Shown here piece by piece: positions 1 through 5,030 of a DNA stretch of 5,030 nt; the first letter of the stretch is position 1; the number at the start of each line of letters is the position of its first letter. The translations under genes and the position numbers were made by a program. The DNA comes from SM1-46 sp002451215. GTDB lineage: Bacteria > Pseudomonadota > Gammaproteobacteria > Acidiferrobacterales > Sulfurifustaceae. The notes below the pieces were generated by a model. It saw only the letters and a list, made by a program, of their open reading frames with translations, ran no database searches and was not told the DNA's origin. Location: the NCBI GenBank assembly GCA_002451215.1, contig DKBM01000019.1, positions 1 through 5,030 on the forward strand, read 5' to 3'.

Positions 1-839
1 GGTGATCACCGAGTACTACACCGCTACCGAGTACAGCCCGGTGCGCAAGATCGCGCAGGCCTCAACAACCGGTCACGGCACCAACGTGATCGCGGGCCTG
101 GGCGTTTCGATGAAGGCGACCGCGGCGCCAGTCATCGCGGTGTGTCTCGCCATCTGGGGTTCGTACTCGCTGGCCGGCCTGTATGGCATTGCCATCGCCG
201 CCACCTCGATGCTCAGCATGACCGGCATTATCGTGGCACTCGATGCCTATGGTCCGATCACCGACAACGCCGGNNGTGACCAAGGGCTATGCCATCGGCT
301 CCGCCGGTCTCGCGGCGCTGGTGCTGTTCGCGGATTACACCCACGAACTCAAGCATTATGGCAAGCTGGTCGAATTCTCGCTCTCCGACCCGGCCGTCAT
401 CATCGGCCTGTTCGTCGGCGGCCTGGTACCTTACCTGTTCGGTGCGATGGGCATGGAGGCGGTCGGCCGTGCGGCCGGCTCGGTGGTGGTGGAAGTGCGC
501 CGGCAGTTCAAGAGCATCAAGGGCATCATGACCGGCAAGGCCAAGCCCGATTACTCCAAGGCGGTCGACATGCTGACCAAGGCCGCGATCAAGGAGATGA
601 TCGTGCCGTCGCTGCTACCGGTGCTGGTACCGGTAGTGGTGGTGCTGGTGCTCAACGCCCTGATGGGGCCGGGCGCCGGGGTGAAGGCGCTGGGTGGCGT
701 GCTGATGGGGTCGATCGTGACCGGCATCTTCGTCGCGATCTCCATGACCACTGGCGGTGGCGCCTGGGATAACGCCAANNTCAACCCGCTCATCAAGATC
801 ATCAACATCGTTGCTCTCTTGATCGTCCCGCTGCTGTAA
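1..839 (+). CDS. hppA: Membrane-bound H+-translocating pyrophosphatase, C-terminal part, with two internal assembly gaps
   Basis: This integral membrane enzyme hydrolyses cytoplasmic pyrophosphate and pumps protons out across the inner membrane. The gene is cut by the left edge; reading starts at base 2 (V-I-T-E-Y-Y-T) and ends at TAA 837-839. Family signatures visible are ASTTGHGTNVIAGL, GLYGIAIAATSMLSM, ALDAYGPITDNAGG, TKGYAIGSAGLAALVLFADY, FGAMGMEAVGRAA, GGGAWDNA and the terminal hydrophobic NPLIKIINIVALLIVPLL. Several membrane helices are evident. The frame changes at the first N run (274-275): frame 2 before it, frame 3 after it. The second N run (779-780) keeps frame. At both places conserved family residues are absent, including the second loop's GDTVGDP-type acidic motif needed for Mg-PPi binding. 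I read these as collapsed assembly gaps, not mutations. The Thr in the retained VTKG fits the K+-independent subfamily, but the decisive Lys would lie in the missing segment. A terminator follows directly, so transcription probably ends here. Confidence 0.95.
274..275. other. Two-base N gap replacing a conserved hppA loop
   Basis: The two Ns join ...ITDNAGG to VTKGYAIG. In family members as I remember them, about 25-30 residues lie between these points, including a TDALDAVGNTTKA-like motif. The reading frame also shifts across the join, so the true missing length should be 1 modulo 3. This points to a sequencing or scaffolding gap whose size was not preserved. Confidence 0.85.
779..780. other. 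Two-base N gap replacing the last hppA catalytic loop
   Basis: The two Ns join ...GGAWDNA(K) to NPLIKIIN. Relatives carry roughly 35-45 residues here, including the acidic GDTVGDP.KDT motif of the active site. The frame is kept across the join, so the missing length should be 2 modulo 3. A protein lacking this loop would not be expected to work, which favours an assembly artefact. Confidence 0.85.
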
Positions 840-872
840 CGCTCACGGGCAGTCAACAACAAGAAGAAATGG

Positions 873-901
873 GGGCCGGCGAAAGCCGGCCCTTTGTTTT
901 T
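873..901 (+). terminator. Rho-independent terminator after hppA
   Basis: A perfect 8-bp GC stem (GGGCCGGC 873-880 with GCCGGCCC 885-892) closes on a GAAA tetraloop and is followed by TTTGTTTTT (893-901). It begins 33 bp after the hppA stop codon. It separates hppA transcription from the phosphoesterase gene, whose start codon lies 17 bp further on. Confidence 0.93.
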
Positions 902-909
902 GCTAGAAT
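902..909 (+). promoter_or_regulatory. Possible extended -10 promoter for the phosphoesterase gene
   Basis: The bases are GC followed by TAGAAT (904-909), preceded by T at 901, giving TGC-TAGAAT. This is an extended -10 with five of six matches to TATAAT. No good -35 exists: the bases 16-18 bp upstream fall inside the terminator stem and loop. Initiation about 7 bp downstream would fall near 916, leaving almost no 5' leader before the ATG at 919. Inferred from sequence only. Confidence 0.45.
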
Positions 910-918
910 GCACCCGGC

Positions 919-1470
919 ATGAAGATCTGCATCGTCTCCGACAGTCACGACCATCGCAGCCTGCTAGCCGCGGCGGTGGCGGATGCCAAGCGACTCGGCG
1001 CCGAAGCGGTTATCCACTGCGGCGATGTGGTGGCGCCCTCCACGCTGCACGCCATCATTCCGCTGGCGCTCCCTATCCATGTCGTCCATGGCAACAATCA
1101 GGGCGATCTCTACCACCTGGCCCGACTCGGCAACCATCCCGATAACCGTGTGCACTACTACGGACAGGACGGGGTATTCACACTCGCCAACCGCCGCATT
1201 TTCCTCGTGCACTATCCGCACTACGCCAAGGCGATGGCCTTGACTGGCGATTACGATCTGGTATGCAACGGTCATGAGCACCGCCCCGTGGTGGAGCCAA
1301 TTCGCAACATCAAGGGTGCTGACACGATCCGCGTCGATCCAGGCACCGTGGCCGGCATCGGGACACCACCGACCTATGTGCTCGGCGACCTTGCGCACAT
1401 GACGTTTGAGATCCGTCCGGTTCCGGAGGGCGAGCTCAAGGAACCGCGCGAGGTGTTTGCAGCCGGCTGA
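919..1470 (+). CDS. YfcE-like calcineurin-type metallophosphoesterase
   Basis: This is a 183-residue, probably cytosolic, metal-dependent phosphoesterase of the YfcE/MJ0936 type (about 160-185 aa). Members hydrolyse model phosphodiesters in vitro, but the natural substrate is usually unknown. Visible motifs are D8-x-H10 in SDSHDH, G35-D36 in HCGDV, G58-N59 in HGNNQGD, H98 in LVHYPH and G118-H119-E-H121 in NGHEHRP. Together these give the expected metal ligands D8, H10, D36, N59, H98, H119 and H121. The family's usual GN(C/H)D, GHTH and NPGS motifs appear here as GNNQ, GHEH and DPGT (140-143). The ATG at 919 is chosen because M-K-I-C-I-V-S-D-S-H is the normal family N-terminus. No Shine-Dalgarno precedes it, so the mRNA may be leaderless. 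The next gene starts 16 bp downstream, implying co-transcription. Confident on family, not on substrate. Confidence 0.9.
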   Translation: MKICIVSDSHDHRSLLAAAVADAKRLGAEAVIHCGDVVAPSTLHAIIPLALPIHVVHGNNQGDLYHLARLGNHPDNRVHYYGQDGVFTLANRRIFLVHYPHYAKAMALTGDYDLVCNGHEHRPVVEPIRNIKGADTIRVDPGTVAGIGTPPTYVLGDLAHMTFEIRPVPEGELKEPREVFAAG

Positions 1471-1486
1471 CCCGGGGACCATACAG

Positions 1487-2176
1487 ATGACGATGAATGA
1501 CCTCACCACCAAGCTTGCAGCCGACTGGGCGTACCTAGTCGACTTTGGCACCTTCTTCTTATGCGTGGCGATGGTGCTGATCTACCAGCGGCGCCTCGTC
1601 AGGCGTATTCGCGAAAACCCGACGCTGACCATCCAGGGAATGAACGTGCAAGCCCGTGCAGCCTGGGTCGAGCGCATCATGCGTGAAGAGCGCGACCTGC
1701 ACACATTGGCGGTACAGACTTTTCGCAATTCGACCATGGCGGCAACGCTGCTGGCATCTACCGCGGTGCTGCTGATCTTCGGCATCCTTAACCTTCTCGC
1801 GAACGCCGACAAACTCAGTCATATACTTTCTGGCGTCAATTCATGGGGCTCGCGCGAGCCGGGCGTGTGGCTCTTCAAGCTGATGCTGCTGATCGTGGAC
1901 TTCTTCATCTCCTTCTTCAGCTTTTCGCTTGCAGTGCGAGGCTTCCATCACGTCGGCTACATGATCAACGTTCCAACCGGGGCGCATGACCATGGAGTGA
2001 CGGTACAGAAAGTGGTACGGGTACTGAATCGCGTGTCGCAGTACTACTCGATCGGGATGCGGACCTACTACTTCTCGGTGCCGCTGGTGCTATGGCTGTT
2101 CGGGCCGGCGTGGATGTTCGTCGCGACCGTTGTTCTGCTCGTGGTGCTCAACCATCTCGATCATTTGCCCGACTGA
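1487..2176 (+). CDS. DUF599 family integral membrane protein
   Basis: This 229-residue protein of unknown function matches the DUF599 family as I recall it. Recognisable stretches are LAVQTFRNSTMAATLLASTA (about 74-93), RGFHHVGYMIN (151-161) and NRVSQYYSIGMRTYYFSVPL (181-200). It appears to have four membrane segments, near residues 16-33, 84-105, 128-150 and 197-221. The basic stretch after the first (QRRLVRRIR, 34-42) suggests that loop is cytoplasmic. There is no cleavable signal and no catalytic motif I recognise. The ATG at 1487 is chosen because GGGGA (1474-1478) lies 8 bp upstream; an in-frame extension would run deep into the phosphoesterase gene. Only 16 bp separate it from that gene, so the pair is likely one transcript. 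Its last 16 bp overlap the convergent Sel1-repeat gene. No function is assigned. Confidence 0.87.
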   Translation: MTMNDLTTKLAADWAYLVDFGTFFLCVAMVLIYQRRLVRRIRENPTLTIQGMNVQARAAWVERIMREERDLHTLAVQTFRNSTMAATLLASTAVLLIFGILNLLANADKLSHILSGVNSWGSREPGVWLFKLMLLIVDFFISFFSFSLAVRGFHHVGYMINVPTGAHDHGVTVQKVVRVLNRVSQYYSIGMRTYYFSVPLVLWLFGPAWMFVATVVLLVVLNHLDHLPD

Positions 2177-3045
2177 GCGCGCGTGCGCCACTCGGCGGCG
2201 CGGGCGCGATCGGGGGAAACGCCCAATAGCCCACGCGTGTAAATGTCGGCCAACGCCTGCGCGGCACGCCTGTCACCATCTCCCGCGGCGCGCGTAAACC
2301 ATTTCAACGCCTCGCGGTCGTCGCGCGGCACGCCCCAGGCGCCGGTCTCATAGCGCAGGGCGAGTTGGTACTGCGCCTCAACATCCCCTTCCCCGGCGCG
2401 GCGTTTCAACTCTTCGCCCGACTGCTCGTACACTACCGCGGTATCCTCGCCAACGTCGACGAAGAAGTGCAGGAGCCTGAGCGCGTCGGAATGCCCCTGG
2501 GCGGCCGCCCGCGCAAGCCAGTCGCGACCGCGTTCGGGATCCTGCGGCGCGCCGTGGCCTTCGCGGTACATCTTGCCGAGCAGATACTGCGCCTCGGCGT
2601 TGCCCTGGTCGGCGGCCCGGCCCAGCCATTGCGCCGCCTCGCGATAGTCCTGATGCACGCCGCGCCCCGCGAGTAACGCGCGACCCAATTCGAGTTCGGC
2701 CGACTCGATGCCCTGCGAGGCGGCCTTGCGCCACCATGACACCGCCTGCTGCTCGTTCTTGGCGACGCCTTTACCCGTGTGGTAGAGGTCGCCAAGCCGG
2801 AATTGTGCGTACGGCTGACCGGCGGCGGCTGCCGCGCGCAACCAGTGGACGCCCGCGCGAACGTCAGGGGCGACGCCGTCGCGGCCCTCCAGATAAGTAA
2901 GCGCCAGCAGCAGTTCCGCCCCGGCGTCGCCACGCTGCGCGGCATTCCGGATCGCGACTAGTTCTGGGCTTTGGTTCTCCGGTGCCGCCGCGGCGGCACC
3001 GGCCAGTACCAGCGCGGGCACCATAAACAGCATCCTTAGTCTCAT
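2161..3045 (-). CDS. Exported Sel1-like repeat protein
   Basis: This 294-residue protein carries a signal peptide: basic M-R-L-R, a hydrophobic core (5-16), then AAAAA-P with likely cleavage near residue 21. It is expected to be periplasmic. The rest is almost entirely 36-residue Sel1 repeats, an alpha/alpha solenoid related to TPRs and used for protein binding: about 42-77, 78-113, 114-149, 150-185, 222-258 and 259-294. Typical cores are YAQFRLGDLYHTGKGV and EAQYLLGKMYREGHGA. Residues 186-221 occupy one repeat length but have lost the consensus. ATG 3045 is chosen over an upstream in-frame start at 3090 because it puts the signal peptide at the N-terminus, has GGAG (3055-3058) 9 bp upstream, and avoids overlap with bioB. 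It lies 41 bp after bioB on the same strand and is probably co-transcribed. The partner is unknown, and no role in biotin synthesis is evident. Confidence 0.9.
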   Translation of the reverse strand: MRLRMLFMVPALVLAGAAAAAPENQSPELVAIRNAAQRGDAGAELLLALTYLEGRDGVAPDVRAGVHWLRAAAAAGQPYAQFRLGDLYHTGKGVAKNEQQAVSWWRKAASQGIESAELELGRALLAGRGVHQDYREAAQWLGRAADQGNAEAQYLLGKMYREGHGAPQDPERGRDWLARAAAQGHSDALRLLHFFVDVGEDTAVVYEQSGEELKRRAGEGDVEAQYQLALRYETGAWGVPRDDREALKWFTRAAGDGDRRAAQALADIYTRGLLGVSPDRARAAEWRTRAQSGK

Positions 3046-3086
3046 GCGCTTCGGCTCCGTTGCGATGCGGCACGCCAATGGCAATC

Positions 3087-4058
3087 TCAACCCGATGCCC
3101 GAGCCTTTGGCACTGTCTGCGCATCCCCGGAAATCGGCTGAATCCCGAGCTTCGCAAACAGAGCCTGATCATGATCAGCGTCCGGGTTCGCGGTGGTGAG
3201 CAGGCGGTCGCCATGGAAGATCGAATTGGCGCCGGCAAAGAAACACAGCGCCTGCAGGTGGTCGGGCATTTGCTGACGGCCCGCGGAAAGCCGCACGTAA
3301 GAAGTTGGCATCACGATGCGCGCCACCGCGATCGTGCGGACGAATTCGAGCGGTTCCAGGGCCGGTACGTCCGACAGCGGTGTGCCCGGGATCTTCACCA
3401 GCATGTTGAGCGGCACGCTTTCCGGCGCCGGATCCAACCCTGCAAGCTCGGCAAGAAACGCGGCGCGGTCCTGGCGCGATTCGCCCATACCCATAATGCC
3501 GCCGCAGCAGACGTGCAGGCCGGCGCCGCGCACGCGCCGCAGCGTATTCAGGCGATCATCATATTCGTGCGTATGGACAATGTTGCCGTAGTGCGCGCGC
3601 GACGTATCGAGATTGTGATTGTAGTAATCGAGTCCCGCGGCTTTGAGCTTTTCAGCCTGGCCTTCGCGCAGCTGCCCGAGCGTCACGCAGGTTTCAAGGT
3701 CCAGCGCTTTGACGGCGCGCACCATCTCGATAACCGTGTCGAGATCCTTGTCTTTCGGGCCACGCCACGCCGCGCCCATGCAGAACCGCGTGGCACCGCG
3801 ATCTTTCGCGGCCTGTGCCGCGGCCACGACATCATCAAGTGGCAGGAGCGGTTCACGCTCTACGCTAGTGTCGAAGCGCGCTGACTGTGAGCAGTAACCG
3901 CAATCCTCGGAACAGCCACCGGTCTTGATCGACAGCAACGTCGAACGTTGCACGCGGTTCGGATCGAAGTGCGCACGATGTACTGTGTGAGCACGGAACA
4001 GCAGGTCGTTGAACGGTAGAGCGAACAGTGCCTCGATGGCGTTGTGGTCGTGCGACAT
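3087..4058 (-). CDS. bioB: Biotin synthase BioB
   Basis: This radical-SAM enzyme inserts sulfur into dethiobiotin to make biotin, the last step of biotin synthesis, in the cytosol. The 323-residue product carries the radical-SAM motif C49-x3-C53-x2-C56 in GGCSEDCGYC for the [4Fe-4S] cluster. C93, C124, C184 and R256 are the expected [2Fe-2S] ligands. All sit exactly four positions before the E. coli residues C97, C128, C188 and R260. YYNHNLDTS (145-153) is the usual substrate/SAM region. ATG 4058 is chosen because the N-terminus then aligns with E. coli BioB and a GGGG (4065-4068) lies 6 bp upstream. An in-frame TTG at 4115 would add 19 unusual residues and lies inside the likely -35 box. It follows the FNR gene by 87 bp and precedes the Sel1-repeat gene by 41 bp; no other bio gene is in the window. 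A BirA-like operator and a promoter lie just upstream. Confidence 0.97.
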   Translation of the reverse strand: MSHDHNAIEALFALPFNDLLFRAHTVHRAHFDPNRVQRSTLLSIKTGGCSEDCGYCSQSARFDTSVEREPLLPLDDVVAAAQAAKDRGATRFCMGAAWRGPKDKDLDTVIEMVRAVKALDLETCVTLGQLREGQAEKLKAAGLDYYNHNLDTSRAHYGNIVHTHEYDDRLNTLRRVRGAGLHVCCGGIMGMGESRQDRAAFLAELAGLDPAPESVPLNMLVKIPGTPLSDVPALEPLEFVRTIAVARIVMPTSYVRLSAGRQQMPDHLQALCFFAGANSIFHGDRLLTTANPDADHDQALFAKLGIQPISGDAQTVPKARASG

Positions 4059-4086
4059 GACTGACCCCGGACCGGAAGGGACGATC

Positions 4087-4115
4087 ACGCTAGGGGAAGG
4101 CAGAAAACTTGTCAA
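4087..4115 (-). promoter_or_regulatory. Likely sigma70 promoter for bioB
   Basis: On the minus strand a perfect TTGACA -35 (4115-4110) is followed by a 17-bp spacer and a weak -10, TAGCGT (4092-4087), matching T, A and final T of TATAAT. Initiation near 4080 would leave a leader of about 22 nt containing the GGGG ribosome-binding site. The -35 lies inside one half of the dyad at 4109-4142, as expected for repression by occlusion. Confidence 0.6.
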
Positions 4116-4142
4116 CCGCGTCAGGCGCGGACGGGTTGACGG
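4109..4142. promoter_or_regulatory. Putative BirA biotin operator upstream of bioB
   Basis: On the + strand TTGTCAACC (4109-4117) and GGTTGACGG (4134-4142) flank a 16-bp spacer. The E. coli bio operator, as I recall it, is TTGTAAACC-N16-GGTTTACAA. The left half matches 8 of 9 bases and the right half 6 of 9. The inner mismatch is symmetric (A to C and T to G), so the 7-bp dyad GTCAACC/GGTTGAC stays perfect. The site overlaps the bioB -35 box. It predicts that biotinyl-AMP-bound BirA represses bioB. No birA gene is in the window, so this is inference. The same dyad could also fold in RNA after the FNR gene. Confidence 0.65.
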
Positions 4143-4145
4143 AGA

Positions 4146-4907
4146 TCAGGCGAACTGGCTTTGCTGGCCGGCACTGGTCCCGCCAAGGGAGCGGAGCCGA
4201 TCGACATTGGTAATGCGCACCTGTCGGCCATGCACCTCAATAAGACCCTCTTCCTGAAAGCGCGAGAACAAGCGGCTGACGGTTTCAAGGGCAAGACCGA
4301 GATAGTCGCCGAGATCCTGGCGGGACATCGGCAGGCGGATTTCGCCATCAACGGCACCAAGCCGAAGCTGACGTTGCGCCAGACTCAGAAGGCAGGCAGC
4401 CAGCCGTTCCTCAGCCGTCATGCGACCGAGCATCATGAGCATCTGCTCGTCGCGCAGGATTTCGCGCGACATGATCCTGAAGAGCTGGTGTTGCAGACCG
4501 GGCACATGCTGCGCAACGGTCTCGAGGTCGTGATAGGGGATCTCGCAGATCTCGGTCGGCTCGACCGCCTCGGCACTGCACGGGTGACGATCGTTGCTGA
4601 TGGCATCGATGCCGAGCAGCTCGCCGGCCAGATAGAAACCCGTCACTTGCACGCGCCCGTCTTCCATCAGTCCGGTCGTCTTGACGGTACCGCGGCGCAC
4701 GGCAAACAGGCTTTTCAGCGAATCGCCGTGACGAAAAAGATACTCGCCCTTCTTGAGCGGGCGACGGCGCCGCACCAGTTGCTCGAGTTGCAGCAAGTCC
4801 GCTCCATCCAGACCAAGCGGCAGGCAAAGCTCGCGCAGCGTGCACTCGCGGCACGCTGCTTTGATATTTGCAATGCTGATGATCGTGGCGGCCTCTTTCT
4901 TCTGCAT
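4146..4907 (-). CDS. fnr: FNR/ANR-type oxygen-sensing transcription regulator
   Basis: This 253-residue Crp/Fnr-family regulator closely matches E. coli FNR in length and layout. C19-x2-C22-x5-C28 (CRECTLRELC) and C121 (ICEIPY) lie one position before FNR C20, C23, C29 and C122, the ligands of the O2-labile [4Fe-4S] cluster. The effector domain with the beta-roll spans about 35-135, followed by the dimer helix (about 136-165) with D153 matching FNR D154. The winged helix has the recognition segment E208-T-V-S211-R212, the ExxSR signature that reads TTGAT half-sites. Without O2 it should dimerise and activate or repress anaerobic genes. C110 is an additional cysteine not needed as a ligand. 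ATG 4907 is supported by AAAGGA ending 6 bp upstream and by the family-like N-terminus. bioB follows 87 bp downstream on the same strand, but has its own apparent promoter. The organism may call it anr or fnr; orthology is likely, not proven. Confidence 0.95.
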   Translation of the reverse strand: MQKKEAATIISIANIKAACRECTLRELCLPLGLDGADLLQLEQLVRRRRPLKKGEYLFRHGDSLKSLFAVRRGTVKTTGLMEDGRVQVTGFYLAGELLGIDAISNDRHPCSAEAVEPTEICEIPYHDLETVAQHVPGLQHQLFRIMSREILRDEQMLMMLGRMTAEERLAACLLSLAQRQLRLGAVDGEIRLPMSRQDLGDYLGLALETVSRLFSRFQEEGLIEVHGRQVRITNVDRLRSLGGTSAGQQSQFA

Positions 4908-4955
4908 CTCTTTTCCTTTGGCCAGATCCCGTGGCGAATGCCCTTTGTAACAAGA

Positions 4956-4976
4956 TTGATTCTAAGGGTCCATCAA
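4956..4976 (-). promoter_or_regulatory. Possible fnr promoter -10 inside a TTGAT/ATCAA dyad
   Basis: On the minus strand TAGAAT (4964-4959) is a good -10 about 50 bp before the FNR start codon; no convincing -35 is seen 16-18 bp further upstream. It is flanked by TTGAT (4976-4972) and ATCAA (4960-4956), the FNR half-site words, but 11 bp apart instead of the required 4. A repressor binding such a dyad would cover the -10. Evidence is weak. Confidence 0.35.
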
Positions 4977-5030
4977 ATACCGAAAAGCGACACTTCCGAA
5001 ATTCCCGCGCAACGTTTAGGGAAATCACCG

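Noticed and set aside
276..772. Continuation of the first hppA reading frame beyond the N run as a distinct protein
   Set aside because: Past 275 this frame gives Arg/Gly-rich nonsense, while the neighbouring frame restores clear pyrophosphatase sequence.
1406..1486. Longer DUF599 protein starting at 1406
   Set aside because: It would overlap the phosphoesterase by 65 bp and add an Arg-rich out-of-frame tail; ATG 1487 has a good ribosome-binding site.
2177..2215. GC-rich hairpin after the DUF599 stop as a terminator
   Set aside because: Pairing is short and ambiguous, there is no T tract, and the stretch is coding for the Sel1 protein.
2364..2961. Rightward and leftward open frames of 60-170 codons inside the Sel1, bioB and FNR genes
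   Set aside because: They are Arg/Pro/Ala-rich by-products of high GC opposite well-conserved proteins and have no recognisable domains.
3046..3090. Sel1 protein starting at 3090
   Set aside because: It would bury the signal peptide behind 15 residues and overlap bioB; 3045 has a GGAG at proper spacing.
4059..4115. BioB starting at TTG 4115
   Set aside because: The extra 19 residues do not look like BioB, and the TTG is part of the TTGACA -35 box.
4942..4953. Near-palindrome CTTTGTAACAAG in the fnr leader as a BirA or regulator site
   Set aside because: Only one TTGTAAC-like half is present with no partner 16 bp away; too short to support.
4999..5025. TTCCC/GGGAA inverted repeat at the right edge
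   Set aside because: Five-base arms 12 bp apart are easily due to chance, and the region is cut by the window end.

Overview
The window looks like chromosomal core DNA from a GC-rich proteobacterium. The BioB and FNR proteins resemble beta- or gammaproteobacterial forms, and I cannot place it more finely by eye. No mobile element, CRISPR array, tRNA or rRNA is visible. The genes are tightly packed and nearly all recognisable.

Layout. Positions 1-839 (+) are the 3' part of a membrane proton-pumping pyrophosphatase gene (hppA), interrupted by two 2-base N runs. Each N run stands where a conserved cytoplasmic loop should be, so this copy is an incomplete assembly rather than a broken gene. A clear intrinsic terminator follows at 873-901. 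Next come two rightward genes spaced like an operon: a YfcE-type metallophosphoesterase (919-1470), which may be leaderless, and a DUF599 membrane protein (1487-2176). The DUF599 gene runs 16 bp into the 3' end of a convergent leftward cluster. Read in its own direction, that cluster is an FNR/ANR-type oxygen-sensing regulator (4907-4146), biotin synthase bioB (4058-3087) and an exported Sel1-repeat protein (3045-2161). The right edge (4908-5030) is the FNR upstream region.

How the genes relate. The pyrophosphatase recovers energy from PPi at the membrane. FNR senses O2 through an Fe-S cluster and probably switches anaerobic genes elsewhere. BioB is an Fe-S radical-SAM enzyme making biotin, here away from other bio genes. 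The most informative non-coding signal is a dyad between fnr and bioB. It has the half-sites and 16-bp spacing of the E. coli BirA biotin operator and overlaps a perfect TTGACA -35 box facing bioB. This suggests bioB has its own biotin-repressed promoter. I found no evidence of a new multi-gene system; the region is mostly ordinary housekeeping DNA.
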